From: Prosopocoilus inquinatus
Lineage: Eukaryota > Arthropoda > Insecta > Coleoptera > Lucanidae
Assembly: GCA_036172665.1 (NCBI GenBank)
Contig: CM069872.1
Span: forward strand, 55,290,101-55,354,100
Reading direction: 5' to 3'
DNA length: 64,000 nt
Shown one piece after another: positions 21,051 through 32,112 of this stretch. The notes beneath the pieces are model-generated. The model was not told where the DNA came from. It made no database searches and saw only the letters and a list, made by a program, of their open reading frames with translations. Position 1 is the first letter of the stretch. Each line of letters starts with the position of its first letter. The position numbers and the translations under genes were made by a program.

Positions 21051-21164
21051 CTTTCTTTTCGCGCATATTACTACTTTCTTTCTCAATTTATAATCAGCCC
21101 TAGTGTCAATCTGCGTGTCGCAAGTCCGATCCTGAGGGGCAGGACGTCGAACTTTTAGGTCGGC

Positions 21165-21219
21165 TTCTCGTGCGGAGAAATTTTTCCACAAGGAAAAATT
21201 TCTTTCTCTTCACGAGAAT
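21165..21219. other. Two-tier hairpin
   Basis: AGAAATTTTTCC (21176-21187) and GGAAAAATTTCT (21192-21203) form a perfect 12-bp stem with an ACAA loop. Outside it TTCTCGTG and CACGAGAA form a second 8-bp stem across a CGG / TTCTCTT internal loop. No flanking coding sequence explains it. It could be a structured RNA fragment or a foldback remnant. Confidence 0.6.
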
Positions 21220-21229
21220 CGCGGAAAAT

Positions 21230-22050
21230 TTTAAATGTTCTCCGTCTTTTCTTTTCCGTACGAGCCGTTGCCTCCTCTCCCCCCCCCTCTCTCCTTGGTA
21301 ATTTTTTTTTTAATTTTTCACGCGACAAAAGTCGTTACGTTTCACGCCACGCGCCCGAATACAATTACGCAATTACCCACAAACAACGGACGATCATTTT
21401 TCTTTCGCATGCAGATCACATAGCGCCCCGCGCGCGCAAGCAAATTGGACCTGATGAGGAAAACAAAATAGAAAAAAAAAAAAAAAAAACAACGCGCGAC
21501 GTGATAATCCCATTATCCCCGACGCCCCGTTTTTAATAAACGCCCCCCGGGAAAACGCGATTAGCTGTCAGGACGAAATTATTGCGCCCCGTCTGTATTT
21601 TTTTCAGGGGTCAGCGAGTCGAATTGTTTGATATAACGCCGCGCCGCGGCGGTGGCGATGAGAGGGGGAATGAGGAAACGGCGATATTTTTCGTTCGAGG
21701 GGAGGGGGAGAGGGCGGGCCGGGCGGGCGCTTCATTTAGACGAGCGTAACTGCTTTCGAAGCTCCATTATGTTTGATTTGGTGTGGTTGTGCGAACACAC
21801 GGGAAAGTTCATAGCGGCTTAATCATCCACCAAGCGATCAATCATCCCTAGCTAGGTTCTTGCAGACATTGACAATTTACTTTCATAAATTATACCTACC
21901 TAGCGCAGGCTTCAAGCGGAGGAAGTTTGCTGCGTGAAATAATGTTTTAATCTGTAATATATTGTTGTTGGGTAATTTTGGGGGTTGAGGAGTGCAACGA
22001 CGTGCATGACAAAAGGGGACGACACTTGCACTCGGTTAGGCAAGAAGAAA
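21230..22050. other. Intergenic, CpG-rich in the middle
   Basis: Contains a C/T run (about 21275-21295), a poly-A run (about 21473-21490) and a GC-rich purine stretch (about 21640-21740). No gene recognised. Confidence 0.35.
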
Positions 22051-22054
22051 TTCG

Positions 22055-22290
22055 ATGTCTTGCACCTTTGGATCAGACTTCAGTCCTCCAGCGCAAGAAA
22101 GGAAAGAATCAATCGAAAACATAGCTGTCCTTTACAATGGGGACGAAGCTGAGACAACTTGGATGAATTTCAGTCCTCCAGCGCAAAAAAGAAAGCATCA
22201 GTCGCCAAACATACCTGTCGACCTGTCGGGGACGAGGCTGAGACAATTCGGATGAGTTTCAGTCCTCCAGTGCCAGGTCCAAACCGACAA
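22055..22290 (-). repeat. Three inverted copies of the GCTGGAGGACT repeat
   Basis: CAGTCCTCCAGCGC or its CAGTGC variant recurs near 22080, 22172 and 22260, each preceded by GACGA(A/G)GCTGAGACAA. These are minus-strand counterparts of the copies at 20,930-21,050. The spacing is about 90 bp. Confidence 0.75.
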
Positions 22291-22363
22291 CTCGTATTCT
22301 AAGGAAATCTCCAGCGAGATTCTTCCACGAGAACACAAAATTGTGCTGTTCCATCCCTTAGAC

Positions 22364-22570
22364 CAGCGGTTCGCAATGTTGTTTGCACTGCCCACCACCC
22401 TCAAGAAAAGAAAAACCTTTAGACCCCTAAATCTAAATGAGGTAATTCCATACCAATACATAAGAATTAATTCTTCTCATACCTCTAGCAACTTAATGAA
22501 CAAATTCCACAGAATTCCACCATGACAACAAACCCCTAGGGGTTCGCGAACCACCGGTTAGGAACCGATG
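22364..22570. mobile_element. 207-bp hAT-type element with 8-bp target duplication
   Basis: CCTTAGAC occurs at 22356-22363 and 22571-22578, directly flanking the element. The ends are CAGCGGTTCGCAA on the left and, complemented, CATCGGTTCCTAA on the right, matching the hAT CAGNGGTTC terminal pattern with some decay. A GGGGTTCGCGAACCACCGGTT subterminal block is also characteristic. It is internally non-coding and non-autonomous. Confidence 0.88.
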
Positions 22571-22579
22571 CCTTAGACG

Positions 22580-24690
22580 AGCACATCGCGAAACGGGGGG
22601 AAAAGTCCCCTCTTCCGAGCGCCGGGGACCACCACAAGACGACTGGCCCACTTCAGGCGCGTCGCAAATTAATAAAGCCAAAACTGGCCCTACCCTTAAA
22701 CCTAATGTGTGAAGGAAGGGTTTGCACGAATGAAGAGCCAACAGAATGAAAGCTGACGTAAGGCAGATCAAAGACATGAAATGTCAAATGTGAACGCAAT
22801 CTAATCTTTCCGTCGAAATGGCACGCGCACAAAAAAAATTGCTGCAATTCTCAGGAGCTTACAGCGCAGAAAACGAGAGGTGCGTCGCGTCGCGCCGGAA
22901 ATTTACGACCGCCTAGACGTTTTTTAAAATAAACATTCGCGCAAAGTTCAGAAAATTCGTCATAAACGCTTGCAAAAGACGACGCAACCACATCGAAAAA
23001 TAGAAACTCCGAGCGATGATGTTTATTTAAAGGACCAACAGAAAGGTAGCAGAAACGGCAAGAGTCGTAAAACGATGGGATATGTAAAAAGAAACTGTCT
23101 GCAAATTGCACCGAAAGCCAAAGCGAGGCGTGAGACCACTTGCGTTATAAAAATATGATTATATTGCGACGGAGACGATGACAAAACACCTGAATAAAAG
23201 CAAGAGTGCAGTCGTCGACTCTCGTCCGATTAGATTTGTAAGAAATAGGTTCGCTAACGAGCGATAGTGAAACGTTGAGTGTTCGTTACAATTTTAATAG
23301 TGTCCGGTGAAAAGTTAGAAGTTATTTTTTTTTGCAATAAAAGCAGTCGTGAAGAAGATGTGCACTAACCGCACCTATGTTTGCGATTAATCATTGGGCC
23401 ATTATGAGATATGTAAAATGAAATCACATCGTCGCTCCTTCTTGCTTACTTTATGTTAACGTACGTCATTTTCAATGCTACGTGACGTTATTCACTGTCA
23501 TATTACGGTCGCTACGTTACGGTACCGCTGTCCTAGGAAACCAAAGCTTTGGCGAATTGAGACGCACTTGCAGTCGATTCAGGATTGCCTAACGTATCTC
23601 ATTTGGTCACTACGGCAACTGTCGGGGCAAACAGAATAAACACAAATAAGGATTGACTACAGTCATCGCTGAACAATAGTCCATCCAGCAATACAGAATT
23701 ATCGATACCCCCCCACCAGATCCGTCGGATGTAAAAGCCTGCGCATGAGCCGTTTTAAATCGTTTTTGGCCGGAACAGTACGCCTGGCAAATCACTCACA
23801 CAAATTATACGTCGCGCGCTCTATATTGTAGTCTGATTTGTGGCTTTCTACTGGAAACGCCACTAACAAAAATCCATGTTCAATTTTGTACGAACTGCTC
23901 GAAAGAATTGGGGGGCAAAAGGGGATGATTCTACTCCGTCGCCGTTTCAACCCTCGACGGTACGTTTTTACGCTTCGAATCTATTTATTTATTTGTGTAT
24001 TTCTTAATTCGCTGCGCGGACGTAAAACGTAACGTCGATCGTAAACAAAGTAAATTCCGAACTCGTTTCCCCGGAACTATAATAAATATCGATAAAAGTC
24101 GAGGCTAGTGTCCTTGCAGTTCCGGGTTATTGCCAATTACTTCCCCGTGCAAGGGTATGATGTAAAGAATTGGGTCCGGGGAAGCTGCGCCCTGTCAACC
24201 GGAGCGAACGCGAAAATCGAATCGAAGCAAATCGCAATATCATGTTCTGTGTTCACGTGGAGTCAATCATCGGGACACTTATTTTGTCGAGTAGGGCTGC
24301 AAACTTTTTTTTTTCTTTCAAGCAAGTAAAAAATAATCTGCCCTTCTGTTCTGTTAATAAACGTAAATGCAGACCTTGATTTTTGCCTGGAATTCTTTGC
24401 GCCTTCTGAGCCTGTTGAGTTTGCTTTAAACAACTTTTACCAAGCGGATGACCCGTTCTTTTCGCGATAAATTGAAAGGTAATTTGAGATTCCATTTCGA
24501 CGATCCGATTTCTTTGTTTCAACAGAGGAATCCGCCTTTCGTTTCCGCTTTCTCGTCCGGCAGTTGGCATCCATCGACGCACACGAAACTCGACGTGCCG
24601 ACGTAAGGTGGCGACACTACGTGACAGCCGAGTAACGTTTTACATATACATGTGAACAACCGCCAAACCTAACGTGTTATTTTAATTATA
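22580..24690. other. Intergenic, no gene recognised
   Basis: Several short frames of both strands have no domain resemblance. The only structured item is the decayed hammerhead-like relic at 23254-23310, listed separately. Confidence 0.35.
23254..23310 (+). mobile_element. Decayed copy of the hammerhead-bearing repeat
   Basis: CTAACGA (23254-23260), an 8-nt remnant of stem II, then GAAACGTTGAGTGT (23269-23282) and, 20 bp on, GTCCGGTGAAAAG. The 3' half matches 319-332 and 32213-32226. The core G5 is mutated to A, so it should be inactive. Confidence 0.55.
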
Positions 24691-24694
24691 TTAC

Positions 24695-24812
24695 GTATAT
24701 AATGCATGTTTGTTTGTAACGCGGTAGTGTAGTCGAGATTCTCAGCGTGTGTACGTATTTAATGCATGTTTGTATGTAACGCAGTAGTGTAGTCGAGATT
24801 CTCAGCATATGT
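24695..24812. repeat. Two tandem copies of an approximately 64-bp repeat
   Basis: AATGCATGTTTGT followed by GTAACGC(A/G)GTAGTGTAGTCGAG occurs at 24702 and 24761. A third, partial copy (AATGCATGTTTGTATTTAACGCAG) is found far away at about 39389. Confidence 0.75.
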
Positions 24813-24819
24813 AAATCCT

Positions 24820-26940
24820 GATGAGCAGGGCCGGAGAGAGGGTAGTCGGCGCCCTTATGCGAAACAGTACCAGGCGCCTTTTTCAAAAAAAAAAAAAAAA
24901 AACAAATTCACGTAAATCTATACAGTTGTCTCAAAAAAATAGTGTACATCCCTTAAGAGCTGACATTATTAGTTCTTATAGAGCAGGGGCTCTCAACTTC
25001 TTTTAAACATCGACCATCAGAAGGAAACAAAAATTTCCCTCGACCCCCTTTTCAATGATTCGGTTCGCCCTTCCTTTCGTTAAATTATAAACCGTTCTGA
25101 TCGGCTATTGTCTTCTCTTGACTCGCATTCTCTTCTGTTTTTTTTTCTTTTTTTTTTTAATTTCTCTCTTGATTCGATCTGGCCTTGTAGAATTTTAGTT
25201 TATTTTCGTTTTGTTTTCACCGCCGATCGTCTTTCTGTTTTTTTTTCTTTTTTAATTTTAATATTCCTTATTCGACTTTATTTAATTCAATTTTTAATTT
25301 AATTAATTGATCAACCTTTGTTTTCTTTTTCCTTTCGTTTCGTTTCTTGATTTATCATCTTCTGTTCTCGTTTTCTTTTCTTTTGTTTAATTTTATTTAA
25401 CGTGATTTTAATTTTCAGCTGACAATTTGAAAATTTCGTATTATACGTGGCTTTAGAGTCGGACAGTGTTGCCAACCGTGGCGATTAATCATGAAATGGG
25501 CGACAAACCGTGGCAATCGTTTTAAATATTATTTGGCTGTGAGTGACAATTCTAAAATACGGAGAAAATTAAGTTGGGCATTTAACAGATTTTTTTGTTT
25601 TTTTTTAATTTTTATATTATTTTTAAATTTTTGCTTGAATTGAATAGAAGTAGCTCGTGTTACGTCGACGTTGAGATGGTTGTGCTTCATTTTAATTCAT
25701 TTTAAATTTTTATCAATTTTTATGCTTTTATTTTTCTTACAATTTTCATTAGTGTTAAATGGAGTTTTTTGCAATTTTTAATTTTTATTTGTATTAAATG
25801 GAGTCTTTTTACAGTTTTTAATTTTTATTTATGTTAAATGGAGTCATTGTTTTAATGTCTTTTACTTTTATTAATTTTTTTTATTTTTTAATGGAGTTAA
25901 TTTTCAATTTTTTTTGTAAATTTTGCTTTTAATTTAATTTTTTGCGTTTTTAATTTTTTTAAACACAGTAAGGATTGAGTCCAGTTCAATTGAGTTGGGT
26001 TGACCTTGAAATTTGTTTTAATATTTTTTTTTTTTATTTTTTTAATTTTTCTTTTTCTTAATTTTTTACTTGAGTTGAATGGATTTAGGTTGGGTACAGT
26101 TGGATTGGGTGAACGCTTTTCTAGCTTGAGGTGATTAAAATCGAGTTCATTTGTTGAGTCGAGTTTGGTTAACTGTGACGTTGGTCGAACTTCGCTTTAA
26201 TAGTTTTTCATTTTTTTTTTTGGATTTTTTGCCTTTTAATTTTTTCCAGTTTTAATTTTTTGCTTCTATTGAAGAATCCGGTCGAGTTGAATTGGGTTGA
26301 CCTTGAAATTTGTTTTAATATTTTTTTTAACTTCATTTTTTTTAATTTTTCTTTTTCTTAATTTTTTACATGGGTTGAACGAAGTTTTTCCTAATTGCAA
26401 ATTTTGCCTTTAATTTTCCGCATTTTCAATTTTTTTGGGCTTCAATTGAATACAGTTAGGTCGAGTTCAGTTGACTTGAGTTGGGCTGACCTTGGAATTT
26501 ATTTTAACTTGCTTTTCACTTCACTCATTTTTCTAATGTTTCTTTTTCTTAATTTTTTTTTACATGGATTGAACGCAGTTAGGTTGGGTTCAGTTGGATT
26601 GGGTGGACGTTGAAAATTCTTTTCTTGCTTGGAGTGAATAAAATCGAGTTCTACCGACGCACGTTGAAAATTTTTTGTCCACCTTAATATTTTTATTGTT
26701 TTTTTATTTTCAACTTTTTTGCTGTAAATAGAGTTGGGTTCAGTGGTTGTATCGACTTTGCTTGACCTTGAGATCGTCCGAGCTGCGATTTATTCCTTCT
26801 TTTCTTTTTTTAATTAACAAATTTTGGCGCCCTTTTTGCAGCGGCGCCCTCATGACCTGCTTACCGCCTTCCACCGCCGCCACTGGAATTGCATTTAAAT
26901 TAATTCTAATTCCAGTCTCGTCGGGATTCTTAAGGTGAAT
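24820..26940. other. T-rich intergenic stretch with hAT-like end fragments
   Basis: CAGGGCCGGAGAGAGGG at 24827 and CAGGGGCTCTCAACTTC at 24983 look like single hAT-type termini, but I found no partner end with a target duplication. From 25,100 to 26,750 the plus strand is T-rich, with GTTGGGTT/GAGTTGA motifs repeated at about 25,990, 26,090, 26,290, 26,460 and 26,590, suggesting diverged repeats of about 300 bp. Confidence 0.4.
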
Positions 26941-26944
26941 GAAT

Positions 26945-27405
26945 GTCTGCGTTTTTTTTATTGCGTAGTATTATTTTTTTATTGTGTAGTATTTTTTTAT
27001 TGCGTAGTATTATTTTTTTATTGCGTAGTATTATTTTTTTATTGCGTAGTATTATTATTTATTTATTTTTATTGTGTAGTATTATTTTTTATAGTTTTTT
27101 TTATTGCGTAGTATTATTTTTTTATTGCGTAGTATTATTTTTTATAGTTTTTTTTATTGCGTAGTATTATTTTTTTATTGTGTAGCATTATTATTTATTT
27201 TTTTTTATTGTGTAGTATTATTTTTCTATTGCGTAGTATTATTTTTTTATTGCGTATTATTATTTTTTTTATTGTGTAGTATTATTATTTATTTATTTTT
27301 ATTGTGTAGTATTATTTTTTTATAGTTTTTTTATTGCGTAGTATTATTTTTTTTTTATTGTTTTTTTTTATTTCATAGTATTATTTTTTTATTGTGTAGT
27401 AGTAT
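26945..27405 (+). repeat. AT-rich tandem array built on ATTGCGTAGTATTATTTTTT
   Basis: About 20 copies of a unit of 18-24 bp (ATTG(C/T)GTAGTATTA plus a variable T run). Larger phrases that include ATTTATTTTT recur, showing nested duplication. Leu/Phe/Ile-rich frames here are by-products. Confidence 0.88.
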
Positions 27406-27787
27406 ATATCTGCAGTTATTGTTTGCCGTCCTCGAAAACGTTTGCCTGATTTACAAAAAGAAACAAAAAGGCGGCGGCGTGTTTTTGACGTTTTCCTTTT
27501 TTTCCGTTTTCTTTTTTTTTTTAACTGTCCACGACTGTACATACAGTACGTACCTACGTACATACAAGTTGCACAGAAATTGCTAGGAAAGCTCTGTCGC
27601 TGAAAGATAAGTCTTCACTCTGAAACAATTACACGCAGCGATGCATAAAATTACTTCCGGCTTTGTTTTCCGTCTTTTTCTTTTCTTTTCTTTTTTTCTT
27701 CGTCTTCTTCAAGCGAACGCCGACCCTGAACGAAATTGGAATCGCACATCGCAAACGTGTGACGCCAAATTTATATCGCCCTGTAAG

Positions 27788-27905
27788 GTATTAATAATTA
27801 TTAATTAATAATTATTATAATTAATTAATTAATTAATAATTATTATAATTTATTAATTAATTAATAATTATTATAATTTATTTATTAATTAATAATTATT
27901 AATTA
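27788..27905. repeat. TTAATTAATAATTATTATAA simple repeat
   Basis: Alternating AT sequence of TTAATTAA/TAATTATTA units, self-complementary throughout, abutting the foldback element at 27914. Confidence 0.8.
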
Positions 27906-27913
27906 TGATTTTC

Positions 27914-28048
27914 GATTTCATAATCGAACTAAAGGAGATTTTAATGTAAAAGTCACATTCTGATGTGTAACTAACTATGTGTATGCATTTTTTTGCCATA
28001 TGACTGTGACTTTTATTGTAAAGTCTCTTTTAGTTCGATTATGAAATC
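27914..28048. mobile_element. 135-bp foldback element, family A
   Basis: Arms of about 47 bp start GATTTCATAATCGAACTAAA and run to AAAAGTCACA(T/G)TC. The centre is about 40 bp. The relative at 46764-46914 shares the AAAAGTCACATTC / GACTGTGACTTTTA inner arms and ATCGAACT. It is non-coding, and lies 100 bp from the 3' end of the histone-like gene. Confidence 0.75.
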
Positions 28049-28087
28049 AGGTCTTAATAAACTATCTGTAGACGCGCATGTTTGGTT

Positions 28088-28105
28088 GTTTATTTATTTA
28101 TTTTT
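28088..28105 (-). promoter_or_regulatory. Poly(A) signal cluster of the linker-histone-like gene
   Basis: On the minus strand AATAAATAAATAAA lies about 45-60 bp past the stop codon at 28150. It implies a polyadenylated transcript rather than a canonical replication-type histone 3' hairpin, which I do not see here. Confidence 0.55.
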
Positions 28106-28149
28106 TTAATGGAAAATGCACACACGCAGGATTTTTTACGGACGGACAT

Positions 28150-28647
28150 TTAAACACGTTTCTCCAGCTTGCTCTTCCTCAGGTAAACCTTCCCGAGGAG
28201 TCTGGTTCTCTTCGCCCTGTCTCGCTTTAAAATCCTGCGCTTCCTGCTTACAACTCGTCGCAGTCGCTTGTCCCGCCGCTTCCCCAGGACTCGCTTTCCC
28301 CTTTTCAGCTTCGCCCTGTATCTATCGCGCCGCTTGCGCTTGCAGCGCTCCTTCGCGGCGCTGACGGTGGTACAAGTGGCGACGGCGGCGGGGGACTGGC
28401 CCAGACTGAGGCGGTACTTCCCCGACGTCAGCCTCAAGACCCCGACGTTCACCCCGTGCTTGAGCGCCCTCTTCACCAGCACGGCGAGGTTCTTCGGCTT
28501 CATGTCGCCCGCGCTCGCAACGTTGAAGGCCCGCTGGACCTGCTCCGTTATCCTGGGGGTGGTCGAGCCCCTGTCCTCGTTGAGGTCGGCGATGGCGCGC
28601 AGGACGTGCGTCAGGATGCGCACGTACGTCTTGGATTTCCTGGACAT
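28150..28647 (-). CDS. Small linker-histone-like (H15 domain) protein with Arg/Lys-rich tail
   Basis: A 165-residue intronless frame from ATG 28647 (context GAAGTGATGT). The N-terminal ~80 residues fit the H1/H5 winged-helix: helix 1 YVRILTHVLRAIADLNEDRG, GSTTPRITEQVQRAFNV (helix 2), MKPKNLAVLVKRALKHGVNVG (helix 3) and the beta wing LRLTSGKYRLSLG. The remaining ~80 residues are extremely basic, with RKRR clusters and few acidic residues, and are Arg-rich rather than the Lys/Ala/Pro tail of somatic H1. It is short for an H1 (usually around 200 residues or more). Together this suggests a variant linker histone or protamine-like chromatin protein, possibly germline; that role is inference. The upstream longer frame includes non-ATG codons and is not used. 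Confidence 0.75.
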   Translation of the reverse strand: MSRKSKTYVRILTHVLRAIADLNEDRGSTTPRITEQVQRAFNVASAGDMKPKNLAVLVKRALKHGVNVGVLRLTSGKYRLSLGQSPAAVATCTTVSAAKERCKRKRRDRYRAKLKRGKRVLGKRRDKRLRRVVSRKRRILKRDRAKRTRLLGKVYLRKSKLEKRV

Positions 28648-28791
28648 CACTTCCGAAATTTCGAATCCACACAATCTCACAGGAGTATAAAAATATAATA
28701 ATTTTGTTGACGTTAATTTTGGCACGCTTTAATGGACAAATGAATCGTTGCTAGGCTACAAAAAATATTATTTGTTACTATTTCTCTTTTA

Positions 28792-28939
28792 GGCTCGGTT
28801 TCTGGAAGTGATTAATGGGTCGATTAGTTTAACTAATGATTAGAATGTGATACGTTCTGCTGTATGTCATAAGGTGTCCTGTCACATTCTAATCCTCAGT
28901 TAAACTAATCGACTCATTAATCGCTTCCAGAAACCGAAC
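28792..28939. mobile_element. 148-bp MITE with TTA flanks
   Basis: Inverted repeats of about 56 bp with four mismatches start TCGGTTTCTGGAAGTGATTA and enclose a centre of about 31 bp. TTA lies at 28789-28791 and 28940-28942, compatible with a PIF/Harbinger target duplication. It is directly upstream of the linker-histone-like gene. Confidence 0.75.
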
Positions 28940-28986
28940 TTAAATCAGTTAAAAAAAATTAACCTTATTTGAAATATTAGCCCTTA

Positions 28987-29330
28987 GGGCCGTTTTTAAA
29001 TCAGACTTTAAATTTAAAGTCACTTTAACCTAAAAGAAACACATTCGTTTCCCTATACTTAAAGTGTCTTTAAATTAAAGCTTCCTTAAAGTCTGATTAT
29101 GAAAATGACCTTAAGGAAGCTTTAATTTAAAGTCTCTTTAAGTATAGAGAAACAAATGTATTTTTTTTTAGGTTAAAGTAACTTTAAATTTAAAGTCTGA
29201 TTATGAAAACGGCCCTCAGATTTTAAATTTAAAGTTACTCTTTAACCTAAAAAAATACATTTGTTTCTCTATACTTAAAGTGACTTTAAATTAAAGCTTC
29301 CTTAGAGTCTGATTATGAAAATGGCCGTGA
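28987..29330. mobile_element. Family B foldback elements, three adjoining copies
   Basis: Each copy (about 115-125 bp) runs from GGCCGTTTT..AATCAGACTTTAA to a complementary TTAAAGTCTGATTATGAAAA end. Copy 1 (28987-29108) and copy 2 (29109-29216) are head-to-head, forming a foldback of about 230 bp. Copy 3 is 29217-29330. The AGGTTAAAGT and CTTCCTTAAAGTC blocks identify further copies at 45.5, 45.9, 46.3 and 46.9 kb. Confidence 0.75.
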
Positions 29331-29349
29331 AAGTCTGATTATGAAAAAG

Positions 29350-30105
29350 GCAGTTAGTGAAAACAAACTAAAAAAAAAAATGGAAATTCTACCTGAACGC
29401 AAACAAATTTAAAAAAAAAGAAAAACTAATAATAAAATACTTTGACCGTTTGTTGTCTTTTCTCTTTTTTTTGCTTTAGAATAATGAAACCGGCGGAAAC
29501 CACCACGTTCGAATGTGCAATTAAATTTATAACACAATCATAAATAAAAACTTGATATACTTATTTACTAATTTTTTCAACGCGAAATATAAACTAATTT
29601 ATTTAAACGTAAGCCGAACGAGTGATTGTAAACTCTAATGCGAATTGTCGATCGCTTAAATAAGCCTGGCTGCCTTACGAGATTTTTCGATCTAGCAAAG
29701 GTTCCAAACCGCACGATAGACGACTGTCTATCGAACTTTCTTCGCCCAGAAAATTCTGTCGCGCGAAGCGGACGGGCGTCCGCGGAAGCTTCGAGATTCT
29801 GACGCACCAGGCTCTGACGCATTACTTCCTTTAAGTGTCGTTGAATCATCGCAATAATAACAGTTAACTTTGACATCTGTCAAAATTAGTACTCTTGTAC
29901 ATTCCGAGCATTAAAATTTGATTGTCACTGTCGATCAACATTCTTGATATGGATACATCACCGAAAAGCAAGTAAAACGTTTAGTACCGAACTTTATTAA
30001 AAAAAAAAAAAAACGCAATTCGAATGCAAATTTTTGACAATCAACGACGACCAAAATTTATTGTCCGCGTCTGTACCTGTACCAAATATCACTTTTTTTT
30101 TATTT
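29350..30105. other. Intergenic, no gene recognised
   Basis: AT-rich. The 99-residue minus-strand frame at 29577-29876 has no recognisable motif and ordinary intergenic composition. A poly-A run is at 30000-30013. Confidence 0.35.
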
Positions 30106-30113
30106 GCTATAGC

Positions 30114-30292
30114 CAGGGCCGTAGTCAGGTTAAATATTCAGGCAGGCTCCGTAAGCTCCAATATTCCGATGCTTTTACGAATTTTTAAAACATTTTCATG
30201 TCAAGTAGGGCCATCGTGGGGCAGGTTCAAAACTTTCAAGGACAGGCTCGGCCTCTCTTGGCACCCCTCCCCCTTCCCCAGCTACGGCCCTG
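30114..30292. mobile_element. 179-bp hAT-type element with 8-bp target duplication
   Basis: The ends are CAGGGCCGTAG (left) and CTACGGCCCTG (right), perfect over 11 bp. The flanking 8-mers are GCTATAGC (30106-30113) and GCTACAGC (30293-30300), one mismatch apart. Terminal CAGGGCC and the 8-bp duplication are typical of hAT elements. Non-coding. Confidence 0.85.
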
Positions 30293-30309
30293 GCTACAGC
30301 CAACTTTTA

Positions 30310-32110
30310 CAACTTTTTGGTTATGTCGTAAGTTAACTATCAACAAGCAAAAGTAAAAATTTTATTTTTCTTAAATGAACAACAGTTAAGTTATCTTTAT
30401 CTTCTTCTTCGCCTTAAATTTTGAATTTTACGAACGTCAGTTTCGAAAGATTGACATTTTGTGTGCAAAAGAAAGAAGTCACTAGATGGAAGAAAGTTTG
30501 TGTTCTGCAGTTTGCGTGTCCAGTTAAACATTTTTTAACTAAAAAAACGAATTGTAAAAATGAAAAGTAGCTCAAACTTTACTCCAATCGCCAAGTCGAG
30601 ATTAAAAAAATTAAAAAAAAAATAGCCCGAAGCGAAATTTCGCCCAATCTGGCAACAGTGGCGGAGGGTTACCTACACAGCACGATGGCTGCCCTCGCGC
30701 GCCCCTGTTTTAAGTTTATACTAACGTTAAATTCGTTTTTAAAGTATTTTTATCGGCATCGTGTTGATCGGCGACGCTTTAAAAATCGGAACTAGGCAAC
30801 CCATTTTGCCTTCGTGCTTTTAATACACATATCTACGGTAGCCAAAGATGTGCATCCAAGTAGAATGAGTTGCCTATCCTTTTACCTCCATTTTTTATTA
30901 TTTTTAAGGCGTCACATGGTTTATATTACGTTTTGCAAAAGGTACATCCTTGTCTGGTTTAATTAATCATGATCGCATGCAGACAAATCATTCTTCTGCG
31001 TCACCAAACCGGAAACGCCAAGCACATCTGAAGTATGATTCTATTTCGACTTTATTACGTGTCGAGATAATTTGGAATTCACGTTTCCTTTTCGCCCCCT
31101 TTAATTTCTTGCACGTCAGGGCGCGTTTCACGCGCCAAAACTTCCCTCTTTCTTTTCGCCTCATTCGCATTCGCATCCTAGACACACTGTTGCCAAAGTG
31201 CCACGAGTATTTTGTTAATTTTTTTGTTTATTTATTTACTTCTTCGCGGCGGCGTAAGCAACAAGTTTTCAAGTATAAATGTGTTCACTTAGTAGGGCGC
31301 GCGAGGGCGCTCTTTTACACCACCGGGAGAAGTAAGTAAGTAACGAAGTTACATCTGGAACGGCGAAAGATAATAATAAATAATACGTCACGGAAACAAA
31401 AACAAGAAACAAACAAAACAGAAACAAAGAAAAACGACGCCAGCTCATAAACGCAAATGGAATTAAAGAATAATAATAATAACAATAATAATAATTAATA
31501 GGGAGAGTTCATTTACTGAATGAGACAAATTTGTTTAATCCAGTTGGCACACTTGTTTACTTTTTTCTTTTCTTTTCGGGAACCACTCGGTGTAATTTGA
31601 TCTCATGAAGAGTTCTCGCGTTATTCATTTATTTATTATTATTCAACGGTTTGCAACACTGCGAGCGCGCTTGTTTTGACAGACATAACGTCAACGGCGA
31701 CTTCATAGTAGATTAGGTCCAGAATTTTTTTTGTTTTAATTACCCTCTGACTCGGATTGTACAATTAAAATCAAATAAAATAAAATAAAATAAAATTCAG
31801 CACTGACAACTCAAATGGTCATTCTGCGCGGGACGGGGCATTGCATGTAATAACACGGAAGAAGTGTTGCCAATCTACTCGACCAAAAATCACAAATTAC
31901 AATAAAACAATAAAAAGTAGGAGTAATTATTAACGTACCCACGTAGGTACATTTATAAAATTAAAAAAGCCGAAAGAAACAAAAGAAGAACATTAAAACA
32001 ACCTAATCACGAACTTTGAGGCATTTTGCAGAGGCCAAAAGCAGCGTTGACAACTAATCAATAATTAATTAATTAAAAATCGTAATATTCCGAGTTGGCG
32101 TTTAATAGTA
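30310..32110. other. Intergenic, no gene recognised
   Basis: Short frames only. TGGCAAC / GTTGCCA words recur (30649, 31189, 31866). An AAT/AATAAT run is at about 31466-31500, and a TAAAA run at about 31773-31795. Confidence 0.35.
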
Positions 32111-32112
32111 AG

